Notes: generated by a model from the sequence alone, not told the origin. 9,519 nucleotides of DNA from an uncultured Pseudomonadota bacterium (GCA_902495305.1 CABUWG010000057.1:1-9519), one strand, 5' to 3'; shown: positions 1 to 6,244, numbered from the stretch's first letter. Translations and numbers: made by a program.

Positions 1-72
1 ATAGAGAAAAAGGAGAGGATAGAGAAAAAGGAGAGGATAGAGAAAAAGGAGAGGATAGAGAAAAAGGAGAGG
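1..72. repeat. four perfect 18-bp tandem repeats
   Basis: The unit ATAGAGAAAAAGGAGAGG occurs four times head to tail with no mismatch and is cut by the window edge, so the array may be longer. The unit length is a multiple of three. The first frame is open from base 1 to a TGA at 121-123 and would read IEKKER four times followed by a charged tail. It could therefore be the end of a gene entering from outside, but the purine bias continues well past that stop, which favours a non-coding tract. There are no spacers, so it is not a CRISPR array. Confidence 0.9.
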
Positions 73-300
73 ACAGAGGAAGAAGGGGGAGAGCAGGTTG
101 AGAGAAAAGGGTGTGAGAGGTGATGTAACGGGAAAGGCGTAAGAGTGTGAAAGGTTTAGGGGCGAAATAAAACGAGAGAGGAGGCAGAAAGCGGTTGAGG
201 GGAGTGTGAGGACGGAATTTGGGGAGAATGACAGAGGTGAGTGAAGTGTGGATAGAAAAGCAGAAAAAAGATAAGAGGGGATAGAAAAAAGGGAGGGAGT
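73..300. other. purine-rich low-complexity tract without a gene
   Basis: By hand count about 45 of the first 300 bases are pyrimidines, and only 10 of the first 120. After the perfect repeats the sequence keeps degenerate pieces of the unit, such as GGATAGAAAAG near 250 and GGGGATAGAAAAAAGGGAGG near 277-296. I see no open frame with a credible start, no promoter and no RNA gene. It looks like a decayed repeat array. Confidence 0.7.
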
Positions 301-317
301 GTACATCGTAAGATTAG

Positions 318-351
318 AAAAAGAAAACCCTCCGATTTATTTTCGGAGGGT
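318..351 (-). terminator. intrinsic terminator of the 61-aa gene
   Basis: The arms at 327-335 and 343-351 pair over nine bases around a seven-base loop (core CCCTCCGA/TCGGAGGG). On the minus strand the hairpin is followed by TTTTCTTTTT. It lies about 23 bases after the stop of the 61-aa gene. Confidence 0.85.
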
Positions 352-373
352 ATCTGTAATTCTTACAAAAACT

Positions 374-559
374 CTAAATACTGATGTCGACAATTTGGCC
401 TTTGGCGCCACTTGCCGCAATGGCTGTTTGAAGTTGGGTGTTTTTTTCAGTTTCAGCAATTTTCTCCTGAACCTGAAGGGCGGTTTTCATATCACTTAAT
501 TGAGACGAATTTATTATTGGCGGATAAGAACCGTAATTTGATGAAATATTCATGCTCAT
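374..559 (-). CDS. small protein of 61 aa, function unknown
   Basis: This short gene is well supported as an expressed unit. A promoter lies upstream, AAAGGA sits eight bases before the ATG, and a terminator follows. A second ATG two codons in is possible, but the ribosome-site spacing favours the first. The protein has no signal peptide or membrane helix. It begins with a polar Asn/Ser/Tyr/Pro-rich stretch (about residues 1-20), followed by a likely helix (about 21-50) rich in Gln, Glu, Lys and Ala, and ends in GQIVDISI. The small size, the Gln-rich helix and the Val-Asp-Ile tail recall short YjfB-type putative motility proteins, but this is only a loose resemblance and I do not assign the family. 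Confidence 0.75.
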   Translation of the reverse strand: MSMNISSNYGSYPPIINSSQLSDMKTALQVQEKIAETEKNTQLQTAIAASGAKGQIVDISI

Positions 560-592
560 GTGTTTAGTCCTTTACTGTCCAAACCAAGATTT

Positions 593-621
593 ATTATAGC
601 ATAATTTTACGATAAGGTCAA
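593..621 (-). promoter_or_regulatory. sigma70-type promoter of the 61-aa gene
   Basis: On the minus strand this reads TTGACC (616-621), a 17-base spacer, then a perfect TATAAT (593-598). Transcription would start near 586, giving a leader of about 26 bases that includes AAAGGA before the ATG at 559. Confidence 0.8.
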
Positions 622-637
622 GGTTGAGAGAGATATA

Positions 638-666
638 GAAAAAACGCCGGGAAATCCGGCGTTTTT
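638..666 (-). terminator. intrinsic terminator after the tandem paralogues
   Basis: Eleven-base arms AAAAACGCCGG (640-650) and CCGGCGTTTTT (656-666) enclose a five-base loop. The A and T runs on both sides make it able to act in both directions. For the minus strand it ends the transcript of the 126- and 109-aa genes, 15 bases after the second stop. Confidence 0.9.
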
Positions 667-681
667 AAGTTGTTGAGTTTA

Positions 682-1011
682 CTACTTTATATGAAGCGGT
701 GTGTAATTTCCGCATTCTTCCTCAACTAAATCGTCTTTTTCAACCGTACGCCATTCGGGATTTTGCCGGACATCGTAGCGTTTGGTTACGTTGTCAGAGA
801 AAGTGACGTAAGCTACTTTGTTCTTTTTGGTTTCGGAGCCGGTGTAAGAGCCTTTGAGGCCGCTTATTACGTCTCCGCGGTTGTGCTCAATATAAGGAGA
901 AAGTGAACCGCTGGCGGCAGTTGTTGTTTCTTCATCATCAAAAATCAAACGGATAATTTTTACTGTTTTCACGTTCGAATCTTTTTGGGATGTTTTAAAT
1001 ATCTCATTCAT
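682..1011 (-). CDS. 109-aa paralogue without signal peptide, function unknown
   Basis: This is the downstream member of a tandem duplicated pair. It starts 14 bases after the stop of its 126-aa neighbour and probably shares that gene's promoter and message. Homology begins at about residue 12 (SNVKTVKIIRLIFDDEETTTAA), so the signal peptide of the neighbour is missing. It is replaced by a short polar start (MNEIFKTSQKD). Residues 60-92 are identical to residues 76-108 of the neighbour, whereas residues 36-58 and the last 16 differ strongly. No Shine-Dalgarno sequence is visible before the ATG, so it may rely on translation of the upstream gene. The product would stay in the cytoplasm if this start is right. 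It could be a degenerating copy, but the silent-only changes in the shared core argue that it has been under selection. No known family is recognised. Confidence 0.7.
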   Translation of the reverse strand: MNEIFKTSQKDSNVKTVKIIRLIFDDEETTTAASGSLSPYIEHNRGDVISGLKGSYTGSETKKNKVAYVTFSDNVTKRYDVRQNPEWRTVEKDDLVEEECGNYTPLHIK

Positions 1012-1025
1012 TGTTTTTGTGTTTA

Positions 1026-1406
1026 TTATGGTTTTTTATGAAGCGGATTATAATTACTGTATCTTACTTCAACCAAATCGCCTTTTTCAACTGTACGCCA
1101 TTCGGGATTTTGCCGGACGTCGTAGCGTTTGGTTACGTTGTCAGAGAAAGTGACGTAAGCCACTTTGTTTTTTTTGGTTTCTCCTCCGGTGTAAGAACCA
1201 CTGTGGCTGCCGGCAGTATTTCCAAAGCGGTCAAATTTAGGAGATAAAGTGCCTCGAGCAGCAGTCGTTGTTTCTTCGTCATCAAAAACCAAGCGAATAA
1301 TCGTTACTTTCTTAACGTTTGAAACCGGCTGTTGCGTTGATTGCGCTGCAAGGTTACCACATAAAAACAATAAAACAAAAATCTGAGAAATAATAATTTT
1401 TTTCAT
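1026..1406 (-). CDS. 126-aa secreted protein, function unknown
   Basis: The N-terminus is a typical signal peptide: MKK, a hydrophobic core at about residues 4-19 (IIISQIFVLLFLCGNL), and a likely cut after Ala-21 in LAA-Q. Cys-16 lies inside the core but LFLC is not a lipobox, so a periplasmic protein is more likely than a lipoprotein. The mature part carries a conserved block TIIRLVFDDEETTTAA (about 35-50), a variable Gly/Ser-rich segment (51-75), and a strongly conserved core (76-108, containing VAYVTFSDN and RYDVRQNPEW). It ends with GDLVEVRYSN, which looks like beta strands. A promoter lies upstream. The leader has no Shine-Dalgarno sequence (AAAATTATTAAATC before the ATG). I do not recognise the family. 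The duplicated downstream neighbour is its only visible relative here. Confidence 0.8.
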   Translation of the reverse strand: MKKIIISQIFVLLFLCGNLAAQSTQQPVSNVKKVTIIRLVFDDEETTTAARGTLSPKFDRFGNTAGSHSGSYTGGETKKNKVAYVTFSDNVTKRYDVRQNPEWRTVEKGDLVEVRYSNYNPLHKKP

Positions 1407-1450
1407 GATTTAATAATTTTAAAGATTCATAAAAATTGGTTTTCAATATG

Positions 1451-1479
1451 AACATACACATAGACGATAATTTTGTCAA
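1451..1479 (-). promoter_or_regulatory. promoter of the tandem paralogue pair
   Basis: The minus strand shows a perfect TTGACA (1474-1479), a 17-base spacer and TATGTT (1451-1456). It sits directly after the terminator of the ettA transcript, so the pair is expressed independently of ettA. Confidence 0.65.
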
Positions 1480-1494
1480 TGCCTTTCTTTTTGT

Positions 1495-1526
1495 AAAAAA
1501 AACGGGGTTAAGTTAAAACCCCGTTT
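1495..1526 (-). terminator. intrinsic terminator of the ettA transcript
   Basis: Arms AAACGGGGTT (1500-1509) and AACCCCGTTT (1517-1526) pair fully around a seven-base loop. On the minus strand they are followed by a run of eight T. It lies about 80 bases after the ettA stop. Confidence 0.88.
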
Positions 1527-1542
1527 ATAATACCAGCAGGTG

Positions 1543-1603
1543 CTCTTTCCGGTCGTCAGGCTTGTTTTGCCTCAGGTGGAAAACAAGATACTGTCCGGAA
1601 GAG
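1543..1603 (-). ncRNA. two-stem hairpin structure in the ettA 3' region
   Basis: An outer stem pairs 1543-1552 with 1595-1603 (CTCTTTCCGG with CCGGAAGAG, one bulged base). An inner stem pairs 1561-1568 with 1580-1587 (CTTGTTTT with AAAACAAG, perfect). They are separated by an internal loop of eight and seven bases and capped by an 11-base loop. The structure starts four bases after the ettA stop and ends before the terminator, so in the ettA message it is a 3' untranslated element. It could also be a processed small RNA, or be read from the plus strand. The pairing is seen directly; the RNA role is inferred. Confidence 0.4.
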
Positions 1604-1607
1604 ATGC

Positions 1608-3287
1608 TTAACGGATTAACGGTTTATATTTAATCCGGTGCGGGTTGGCGGCATCTTCACCGAGGCGGCGTTTTTTGTCTTTCTCGTATTCCTCAAAGTT
1701 TCCTTCAAACCAGACAACGTTACTGTCACCTTCATAGGCCAGAATATGGGTCGCCAGACGGTCTAAAAACCAGCGGTCGTGTGAGGTAACCAAAACACAG
1801 CCGGGGTATTCCATAATGCCTTCTTCCAGAGCACGCAGCGTGTCAACGTCCAAGTCGTTGGTCGGTTCATCGAGCAGAATGACGTTAGCGCCTTTTTTGA
1901 GCATTTTCGCCAGATGGACGCGGTTTCTTTCACCGCCGGAAAGCTGTCCGACTTTCTTTTGCTGGTCAGCGCCTTTGAAGTTGAATTGTCCGACATAAGC
2001 GCGGGACGGCATTTCTTTTTTGCCGAGCTGTATCATATCCAGACCGTCGGAAATTTCTTCCCAGACGGTTTTATCGGCATCCAGTTCATCGCGGGATTGG
2101 TCAACATAACCAAGATCGACGGTTTCGCCGAGGCGGATTGTGCCCGAATCCGGTTTTTCCTGTCCGGTTATCATCCGGAACAAGGTGGTTTTACCGGCGC
2201 CGTTCGGGCCGATGATTCCGACAATCGCCCCTTTTGGAATTTTGAAAGAAAGGTTGTCAATCAGCAGCTTATCGCCGTAGCCTTTGGAAATGTCATTGGC
2301 TTCAATAACCAAATCGCCCAGGCGATCGGTCATCGGAATATTAATGCTGGCAAAAGAGAGCTTGTCTTTGCCGGATTGTGCCAGAAGTTCTTCATAAGCG
2401 TTAATACGCGCTTTGGATTTGGCCTGACGGGCTTTGGGATTTTTCTGAATCCACTCCAGTTCGTTGGCCAAAGTTTTCTGACGGGCGCTTTCTTCGCGGG
2501 ATTCCTGCTCCAGACGTTTTTGTTTTTGTGCCAGCCAGGAAGAATAGTTGCCTTCATAAGGGATTCCCTGTCCGCGGTCAAGCTCCAGAATCCAGCCGGT
2601 CACATTGTCCAGAAAATAGCGGTCGTGCGTTACCATGACAACGGTTCCGTTGTAATTTTGCAGGTGTTTTTCCAGCCAGGCTACGGACTCGGCATCCAGA
2701 TGGTTGGTCGGTTCGTCGAGCAGCAGCATATCCGGTTTTTGCAGCAACAGGCGGCAGAGGGCGACACGGCGTTTTTCACCGCCGGAGAGTTTGGTGACGT
2801 CGGCATCGGCCGGCGGACAGCGCAGGGCATCCATGGCGATCTCGATCGTTCGTTCAAAATCCCAGCCGTTGCAGGCGTCGATTTTTTCCTGCAGAGCGGC
2901 TTGTTCTTCAATCAGGGCATTCATTTCTTCATCGCTCATCGGCTCAGCAAATTTTGCTGAAACTTCTTCAAAGCGTTTCAACAGGTCTCTTGTTTCTCCC
3001 AAGCCGTCCATAATGTTTTCAATCACGTTTTTGGACGGGTCGAGTTTGGGCTCCTGTTCAAGATAGCCGACGCGGGCGCCTTCGGCAGCCCAGGCCTCGC
3101 CGTTAAAGTCTTTATCGACTCCGGCCATAATCTTCAGCAAGGTCGATTTACCGGCGCCGTTAACGCCCAGAACGCCGATTTTGGCACCCGGAAGAAAGGA
3201 CAAAGTGATGCCTTTGAAAAGCTCTTTGCCGCCCGGGAAGACTTTGGTCAGGTTTTGCATTACAAAAATATATTGGTAAGAAGCCAT
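1608..3287 (-). CDS. ettA: energy-dependent translational throttle protein EttA (ABC-F ATPase)
   Basis: The 559-aa product is a soluble ABC-F protein with two ATPase domains and no membrane part. In the family, EttA binds the ribosomal E site and gates entry into the elongation cycle according to the ATP/ADP ratio. Domain 1 has Walker A GVNGAGKST (41-49), signature LSGGE (167-171), Walker B ending in DE (191-192) and switch His-221. Domain 2 has GPNGAGKTT (360-368), LSGGE (449-453), DE (473-474) and His-503. The charged linker at about 240-320 includes EGNYSSWLAQK and is the tRNA-contacting arm region. Length and ending (RIKYKPLIR) match E. coli EttA (about 555 aa). I place the start at 3287 (MASYQY) because GGAG lies ten bases upstream and the N-terminus aligns with the family. 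A longer frame starting at 3353 would begin inside the promoter. Confidence 0.96.
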   Translation of the reverse strand: MASYQYIFVMQNLTKVFPGGKELFKGITLSFLPGAKIGVLGVNGAGKSTLLKIMAGVDKDFNGEAWAAEGARVGYLEQEPKLDPSKNVIENIMDGLGETRDLLKRFEEVSAKFAEPMSDEEMNALIEEQAALQEKIDACNGWDFERTIEIAMDALRCPPADADVTKLSGGEKRRVALCRLLLQKPDMLLLDEPTNHLDAESVAWLEKHLQNYNGTVVMVTHDRYFLDNVTGWILELDRGQGIPYEGNYSSWLAQKQKRLEQESREESARQKTLANELEWIQKNPKARQAKSKARINAYEELLAQSGKDKLSFASINIPMTDRLGDLVIEANDISKGYGDKLLIDNLSFKIPKGAIVGIIGPNGAGKTTLFRMITGQEKPDSGTIRLGETVDLGYVDQSRDELDADKTVWEEISDGLDMIQLGKKEMPSRAYVGQFNFKGADQQKKVGQLSGGERNRVHLAKMLKKGANVILLDEPTNDLDVDTLRALEEGIMEYPGCVLVTSHDRWFLDRLATHILAYEGDSNVVWFEGNFEEYEKDKKRRLGEDAANPHRIKYKPLIR

Positions 3288-3325
3288 ATTTTTATTTCTC
3301 CGGTTAAAAGTTTTAATTGGAGCCA

Positions 3326-3353
3326 AGTATAACGAAAAGTTTTGATTTTGCAA
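3326..3353 (-). promoter_or_regulatory. promoter of ettA
   Basis: The minus strand reads TTGCAA (3348-3353), a 16-base spacer and TATACT (3326-3331). Transcription would start near 3319, leaving a leader of about 30 bases with GGAG at 3298-3301. The same TTGCAA -35 box with a 16-base spacer occurs before the upstream 207-aa gene. Confidence 0.6.
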
Positions 3354-3363
3354 GCGAAGTTAT

Positions 3364-3987
3364 TTATTGCCGGCGGCTGATGCGTTTGATGCCTGACGGC
3401 TGTGGTGCCGAAGCTGTCCGCGGCGTTGTCGTACCGGCGTTTGAGACGGCGTTTTCATAACGCGGGCGGGCTTCGGGTTTGAGAGACGTGATTTGTGGTT
3501 TGAGCTGCTGCGGATTAACTTTGCGCTGGTTTTCGGCATAAATGCTTTGTGCGGCGCCGATTTCGGGAGCGCTTGTGTCATAAATCTGAGAAGCGTCATA
3601 AGGGCGGAAAGGTTTGATGATTTTGCCGTCGGGCATTTTTAATGAGCCGTCGGCATAGAGCGTGATGTTGAAGATTTCCTGATTGTCAAAGCGGCGGACA
3701 ATCTGCGGGCATTCGTAAAAGCCGTCAAGCTGTTTGGAGATATAAGCGTCGGCTTTGGCTTCGCTATAAGCATAAATGCCCTGATTCATAATCTCAACAT
3801 TCGGCGCTTTGGTCAGCATAATGGCGCGGGCCAGCATTTCATAGGTGGCATAGCGCGTGGAACCGCAGGCCATGCCCTGACCGCCGATGGCGCCCAGAGC
3901 CTTGACTTCTTCCATATAAGGAAGCTGGGCAAAAGCGGTGCCGGCAGACAAAAAAAAGGCAGAACCAAGCAATAGAATCTTCTTCAT
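3364..3987 (-). CDS. 207-aa secreted protein, function unknown
   Basis: The product starts with a clear signal peptide: MKK, a hydrophobic core to about residue 18, and a likely cut after Ala-20 in AFA-Q, so it is probably periplasmic. The mature part has two cysteines (41 and 93) that could form a disulfide. A middle section (about 95-130) contains YADGSLKMPDGK and looks like short beta strands. The last 60 residues are Pro/Gln/Ala/Thr-rich and basic, so probably disordered, ending in KRISRRQ. The start at 3987 is chosen because AGGAAAG lies just upstream and the signal peptide begins there; a longer frame to 4164 would cross the promoter. No terminator is visible between it and ettA, so some ettA transcription may read through from here. 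I do not recognise the family. Confidence 0.85.
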   Translation of the reverse strand: MKKILLLGSAFFLSAGTAFAQLPYMEEVKALGAIGGQGMACGSTRYATYEMLARAIMLTKAPNVEIMNQGIYAYSEAKADAYISKQLDGFYECPQIVRRFDNQEIFNITLYADGSLKMPDGKIIKPFRPYDASQIYDTSAPEIGAAQSIYAENQRKVNPQQLKPQITSLKPEARPRYENAVSNAGTTTPRTASAPQPSGIKRISRRQ

Positions 3988-4017
3988 TTTTCTTTCCTGT
4001 GTTGCGGATTTGTGCCG

Positions 4018-4045
4018 ATTATAGTAAAAATATTTGCTTTTGCAA
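4018..4045 (-). promoter_or_regulatory. promoter of the 207-aa secreted protein gene
   Basis: The minus strand has a perfect TATAAT (4018-4023), a 16-base spacer and TTGCAA (4040-4045). Shifting the -35 by one base gives TTTGCA with a 17-base spacer. It stands back to back with the rpmJ promoter. Confidence 0.65.
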
Positions 4046-4076
4046 AATCTTTTTTCAGAAATCGTATAAATTTTGG

Positions 4077-4105
4077 TTGACAAAGCAGAATAATTGGCAT
4101 AAGTT
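4077..4105 (+). promoter_or_regulatory. promoter of rpmJ
   Basis: A perfect TTGACA lies at 4077-4082. The -10 is less clear: CATAAG at 4098-4103 (15-base spacer) or TAAGTT at 4100-4105 (17-base spacer). Transcription would begin near 4112, about 25 bases before the rpmJ ATG. Confidence 0.5.
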
Positions 4106-4136
4106 GCGGGCAAACACTTCGTATAAGGAAAGAAAA

Positions 4137-4262
4137 ATGAAAGTTTACAGCTCATTGAAGTCAAAAAAAGTACGCGATAAAGACTGCAAAGTTGTTCGCC
4201 GCAAAGGCCGCGTATACGTTATTAACAAGAAAAACCCGAAGCTGAAAGCCCGTCAGGGTTAA
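4137..4262 (+). CDS. rpmJ: 50S ribosomal protein L36, zinc-free form
   Basis: The 41-aa basic product (MKVYSSLKSKKV..., then RRKGRVYVINKKNPKLKARQG-type ending) is L36 of the large ribosomal subunit. Zinc-binding L36 has three Cys and one His forming a ribbon. Here only one Cys (residue 17) and no His remain, so this is the zinc-independent type, which is the usual form in Alphaproteobacteria. The start at 4137 is fixed by AAGGAAAG just upstream and by the family's N-terminus; upstream in-frame starts would lie before the promoter. It is a single-gene unit with its own promoter and terminator, divergent from the secreted-protein gene. Confidence 0.95.
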   Translation: MKVYSSLKSKKVRDKDCKVVRRKGRVYVINKKNPKLKARQG

Positions 4263-4292
4263 TTGCTTGTTGAACGAACAGACAGATTTTTG

Positions 4293-4322
4293 AAAAAGGC
4301 GCCGTTGTTAAGCGCCTTTTTT
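4293..4322 (+). terminator. intrinsic terminator of rpmJ
   Basis: Ten-base arms AAAAAGGCGC (4293-4302) and GCGCCTTTTT (4312-4321) enclose a nine-base loop and end in a run of six T. It lies about 30 bases after the rpmJ stop. Confidence 0.92.
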
Positions 4323-4410
4323 GTTATTTGCCGAGAAGGCAAAAACAAAAGAACGAATCATAAAAATTTAGAGTATTGAGCGTATTTGCGTTTTTTGTTT
4401 TAATTTAAAG

Positions 4411-4439
4411 TTGTGTGTAAAACTAAAGAACAGTAAAAT
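4411..4439 (+). promoter_or_regulatory. possible acpP promoter
   Basis: TTGTGT (4411-4416), a 17-base spacer and TAAAAT (4434-4439) is the best match I find in the roughly 300-base gap before acpP. It would give a long leader of about 180 bases. An alternative nearer the gene is TTGCCA at 4532-4537 with a weak TAACAA at 4556-4561. The rest of the gap (4323-4623) is A+T-rich and holds no credible gene. Confidence 0.3.
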
Positions 4440-4560
4440 TTTATCCCCTTTAAAAATGGCTGATTTTTCAGGTTTTCCGCGTGTTTGAATGCAGGTTATG
4501 CCCCGTTTTGGCGTATTGAAAAAAATAATGCTTGCCAAATTGGGATTTTCTGTGCTAACA

Positions 4561-4591
4561 AATCAATCACAGGCCGCTTGGTGGTTTGATT
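4561..4591 (+). other. stem-loop just upstream of the acpP ribosome site
   Basis: AATCAA (4561-4566) pairs with TTGATT (4586-4591) and CAC (4568-4570) with GTG (4581-4583), around a ten-base loop. It ends about 20 bases before the GAGG that serves acpP. It may shape the leader, but a stem this short could be chance. Confidence 0.3.
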
Positions 4592-4623
4592 AATTTGTTT
4601 TAATATTTTTTGAGGTTTATCAT

Positions 4624-4857
4624 ATGACTGATACAGCTAATCGCGTTAAGAAAATCGTTGCCGAACACCTCGGCGTTGAAGAGGCTAAAGTAACTGACAC
4701 AGCAAGCTTCATTGACGATTTGGGCGCAGATAGCTTGGATACAGTAGAATTGGTTATGGCTTTCGAAGAAGAATTCGGTTGCGAAATTCCTGACGAAGCT
4801 GCTGAAAAAATTCTTACTGTTAAAGATGCTATCGACTATCTTTCTAAGAATGCTTAG
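4624..4857 (+). CDS. acpP: acyl carrier protein AcpP
   Basis: This 77-aa acidic protein is the main acyl carrier of type II fatty acid synthesis in the cytoplasm. The attachment site for 4'-phosphopantetheine is Ser-37 in the classic motif LGADSLDTVELVMAFEEEF. Helix I (about 3-16), the helix II recognition region (37-51) and the C-terminal helix (about 65-75) are all in place, and the length equals that of the E. coli protein. GAGG lies eight bases before the ATG. The gene has its own terminator, but fabF follows within 110 bases, in the usual order of the fab cluster. fabD and fabG are not next to it here. Confidence 0.97.
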   Translation: MTDTANRVKKIVAEHLGVEEAKVTDTASFIDDLGADSLDTVELVMAFEEEFGCEIPDEAAEKILTVKDAIDYLSKNA

Positions 4858-4880
4858 TCTGTTTAGACTTGAAGAATTGA

Positions 4881-4911
4881 TGAAACTCGCTTGACTTATA
4901 GCGAGTTTTTT
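4881..4911 (+). terminator. intrinsic terminator of acpP
   Basis: AAACTCGC (4883-4890) and GCGAGTTT (4901-4908) pair around a ten-base loop and are followed by T to 4911. The loop holds TTGACT, the -35 box of the fabF promoter. Confidence 0.85.
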
Positions 4912-4919
4912 CATATAAG
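4891..4919 (+). promoter_or_regulatory. fabF promoter overlapping the acpP terminator
   Basis: TTGACT (4891-4896), a 17-base spacer and TATAAG (4914-4919), five of six matches in both boxes. The -35 lies in the terminator loop and the -10 just beyond its T run. Transcription would begin near 4926, about 40 bases before the fabF start. Confidence 0.65.
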
Positions 4920-4966
4920 AAGTAGTCGTGTCTTTTGACTATTAATAATTTTTTATGAGGTAATGT

Positions 4967-6244
4967 ATGAGAAGAGTTGTTGTTACCGGGCTTGGTATTG
5001 TTTCACCTTTGGGAAGAGGCGTTGAACATAACTGGAAAAGTATTCTGGCCGGTAAATCCGGAATTAAAAAAATTGAGAATATTGATTTGAAAGATATTCC
5101 GGTTCAGATTGCCGGACAGGTGCCCTGGGGCGAAGGTGAAAATGATTTTAATCCGGATACGGTAATGCCTCCCAAAGACCAAAAGAAGGTTGACAAGTTT
5201 ATTTTGTATGGTCTGGCTGCCGGCGGAGATGCGCTGGAAGATGCCGGCTGGAATGCCGAAACCGCCAGCGAAGAAGAAAAATATCGTGCCGGTGTTATGA
5301 TGGGGTCCGGTATCGGCGGTTTGCAGGTTATTTATGACAATTCTATTTCTTTTCATGAAAACGGTATTAAGAAAATTTCACCATTCTTTATTCCTTCCTG
5401 CCTGATTAATCTGGTATCGGGCAATCTTTCTATCAAATATGGCCTGAAGGGACCGAATCATGCCTGTGTAACAGCTTGTTCTACCGGTACGCACGCTATC
5501 GGCGATGCCGCCAGAATGATTGCGATGGGCGATGCCGACATGATGCTGGCCGGCGGTGCCGAATCTGCCGTTAACGTTCTCGGACTTTCCGGTTTTGCGA
5601 GAATGAAGGCCGTTACTTCAGACTTTAATGATGCGCCTGAAAAAGCCTCTCGCCCGTGGGATAAAGAACGCAGCGGTTTTGTGATGGGCGAAGGTTCCGG
5701 CGCTCTGGTGCTTGAGGAACTGGAACATGCCAAAAAACGCGGTGCCAAGATTTATGCCGAAGTTGTCGGTTATGGTATGAGCGGCGACGCTTATCATATT
5801 ACCGCTCCGTCCGGCGACGGCGCTTACCGCGCCATGAAAATGGCTGCTGACCATGCCAAGGAGCATGGGGTTGAGTTGAAAGACATCAACTATATTAATG
5901 CACACGGAACTTCGACGCCGGCCGGTGACGTCGGTGAGGCTCTGGCTGTCAAACGCCTGTTCGGTGACGAGCTTATCGGCAAGGTTTCAATGTCTTCAAC
6001 CAAATCTGCTGTCGGACATCTGCTGGGTGCTGCCGGTGCCGTAGAGGCTGTTTACAGCATTATGGCCATTAAAGATCAGACTTGCCCGCCGACACTGAAT
6101 CTGGAGAATCCGGCTGACGAGCTGGAAGGTTTTGATTTGGTTCCGTTGAAGGCTAAAAAGCGCGAGATCAAAGCGGCCATGTCCAACTCGTTTGGTTTTG
6201 GCGGCACAAACTCGTCTTTGATTTTCAAGAAATTTGAAGACTAA
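4967..6244 (+). CDS. fabF: 3-oxoacyl-[acyl carrier protein] synthase II
   Basis: The 425-aa enzyme condenses malonyl-ACP with a growing acyl-ACP in chain elongation. The thiolase-fold triad is intact: Cys-171 in ACSTGTHAIGDA, His-313 in NAHGTSTPAGD and His-351 in SAVGHLLGAAGA. The glycine-rich NSFGFGGTN stretch is at 407-415. FabF rather than FabB is indicated by the Cys-His-His context, the length (E. coli FabF is about 413 aa) and the position after acpP. The start MRRVVVTGLG is served by GAGG six bases upstream; an ATG at 4963 is out of frame. It has its own promoter and shares one base with mltG (TAATG), so the two are probably translationally coupled. Confidence 0.97.
   Translation: MRRVVVTGLGIVSPLGRGVEHNWKSILAGKSGIKKIENIDLKDIPVQIAGQVPWGEGENDFNPDTVMPPKDQKKVDKFILYGLAAGGDALEDAGWNAETASEEEKYRAGVMMGSGIGGLQVIYDNSISFHENGIKKISPFFIPSCLINLVSGNLSIKYGLKGPNHACVTACSTGTHAIGDAARMIAMGDADMMLAGGAESAVNVLGLSGFARMKAVTSDFNDAPEKASRPWDKERSGFVMGEGSGALVLEELEHAKKRGAKIYAEVVGYGMSGDAYHITAPSGDGAYRAMKMAADHAKEHGVELKDINYINAHGTSTPAGDVGEALAVKRLFGDELIGKVSMSSTKSAVGHLLGAAGAVEAVYSIMAIKDQTCPPTLNLENPADELEGFDLVPLKAKKREIKAAMSNSFGFGGTNSSLIFKKFED

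Noticed and set aside
1..72. CRISPR array
   Set aside because: The units are directly adjacent, with no spacers, and only 18 bases long.
299..499. A 66-codon plus-strand frame overlapping the 61-aa gene
   Set aside because: It runs through the terminator hairpin at 327-351, and the minus-strand gene has promoter, ribosome site and terminator.
1026..1406. Lipoprotein signal with Cys-16
   Set aside because: The residues before the cysteine (LFL) do not form a lipobox, while LAA-Q is a good signal peptidase I site.
1543..1603. Signal recognition particle RNA, because of GTCCGGAAGAG
   Set aside because: The flanking GGAAGGAAGCAG consensus and the pairing around the GGAA loop are absent; the bases form a different stem.
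1914..2960. A 348-codon open frame on the plus strand opposite ettA
   Set aside because: ettA is unmistakable on the other strand. The frame has no ribosome site or promoter and its translation shows no known domain; it is a shadow caused by codon bias.
3288..3353. Longer N-terminus for ettA
   Set aside because: The extra 22 codons begin at the -35 box of the ettA promoter, and the family start with GGAG upstream fits 3287.
3988..4164. Longer N-terminus for the 207-aa secreted protein
   Set aside because: It would bury the signal peptide, cross the TATAAT promoter and overlap rpmJ on the other strand.
4600..4914. A 104-codon frame opposite acpP
   Set aside because: acpP is certain on the plus strand; this frame includes the terminator hairpin and has no start signals.
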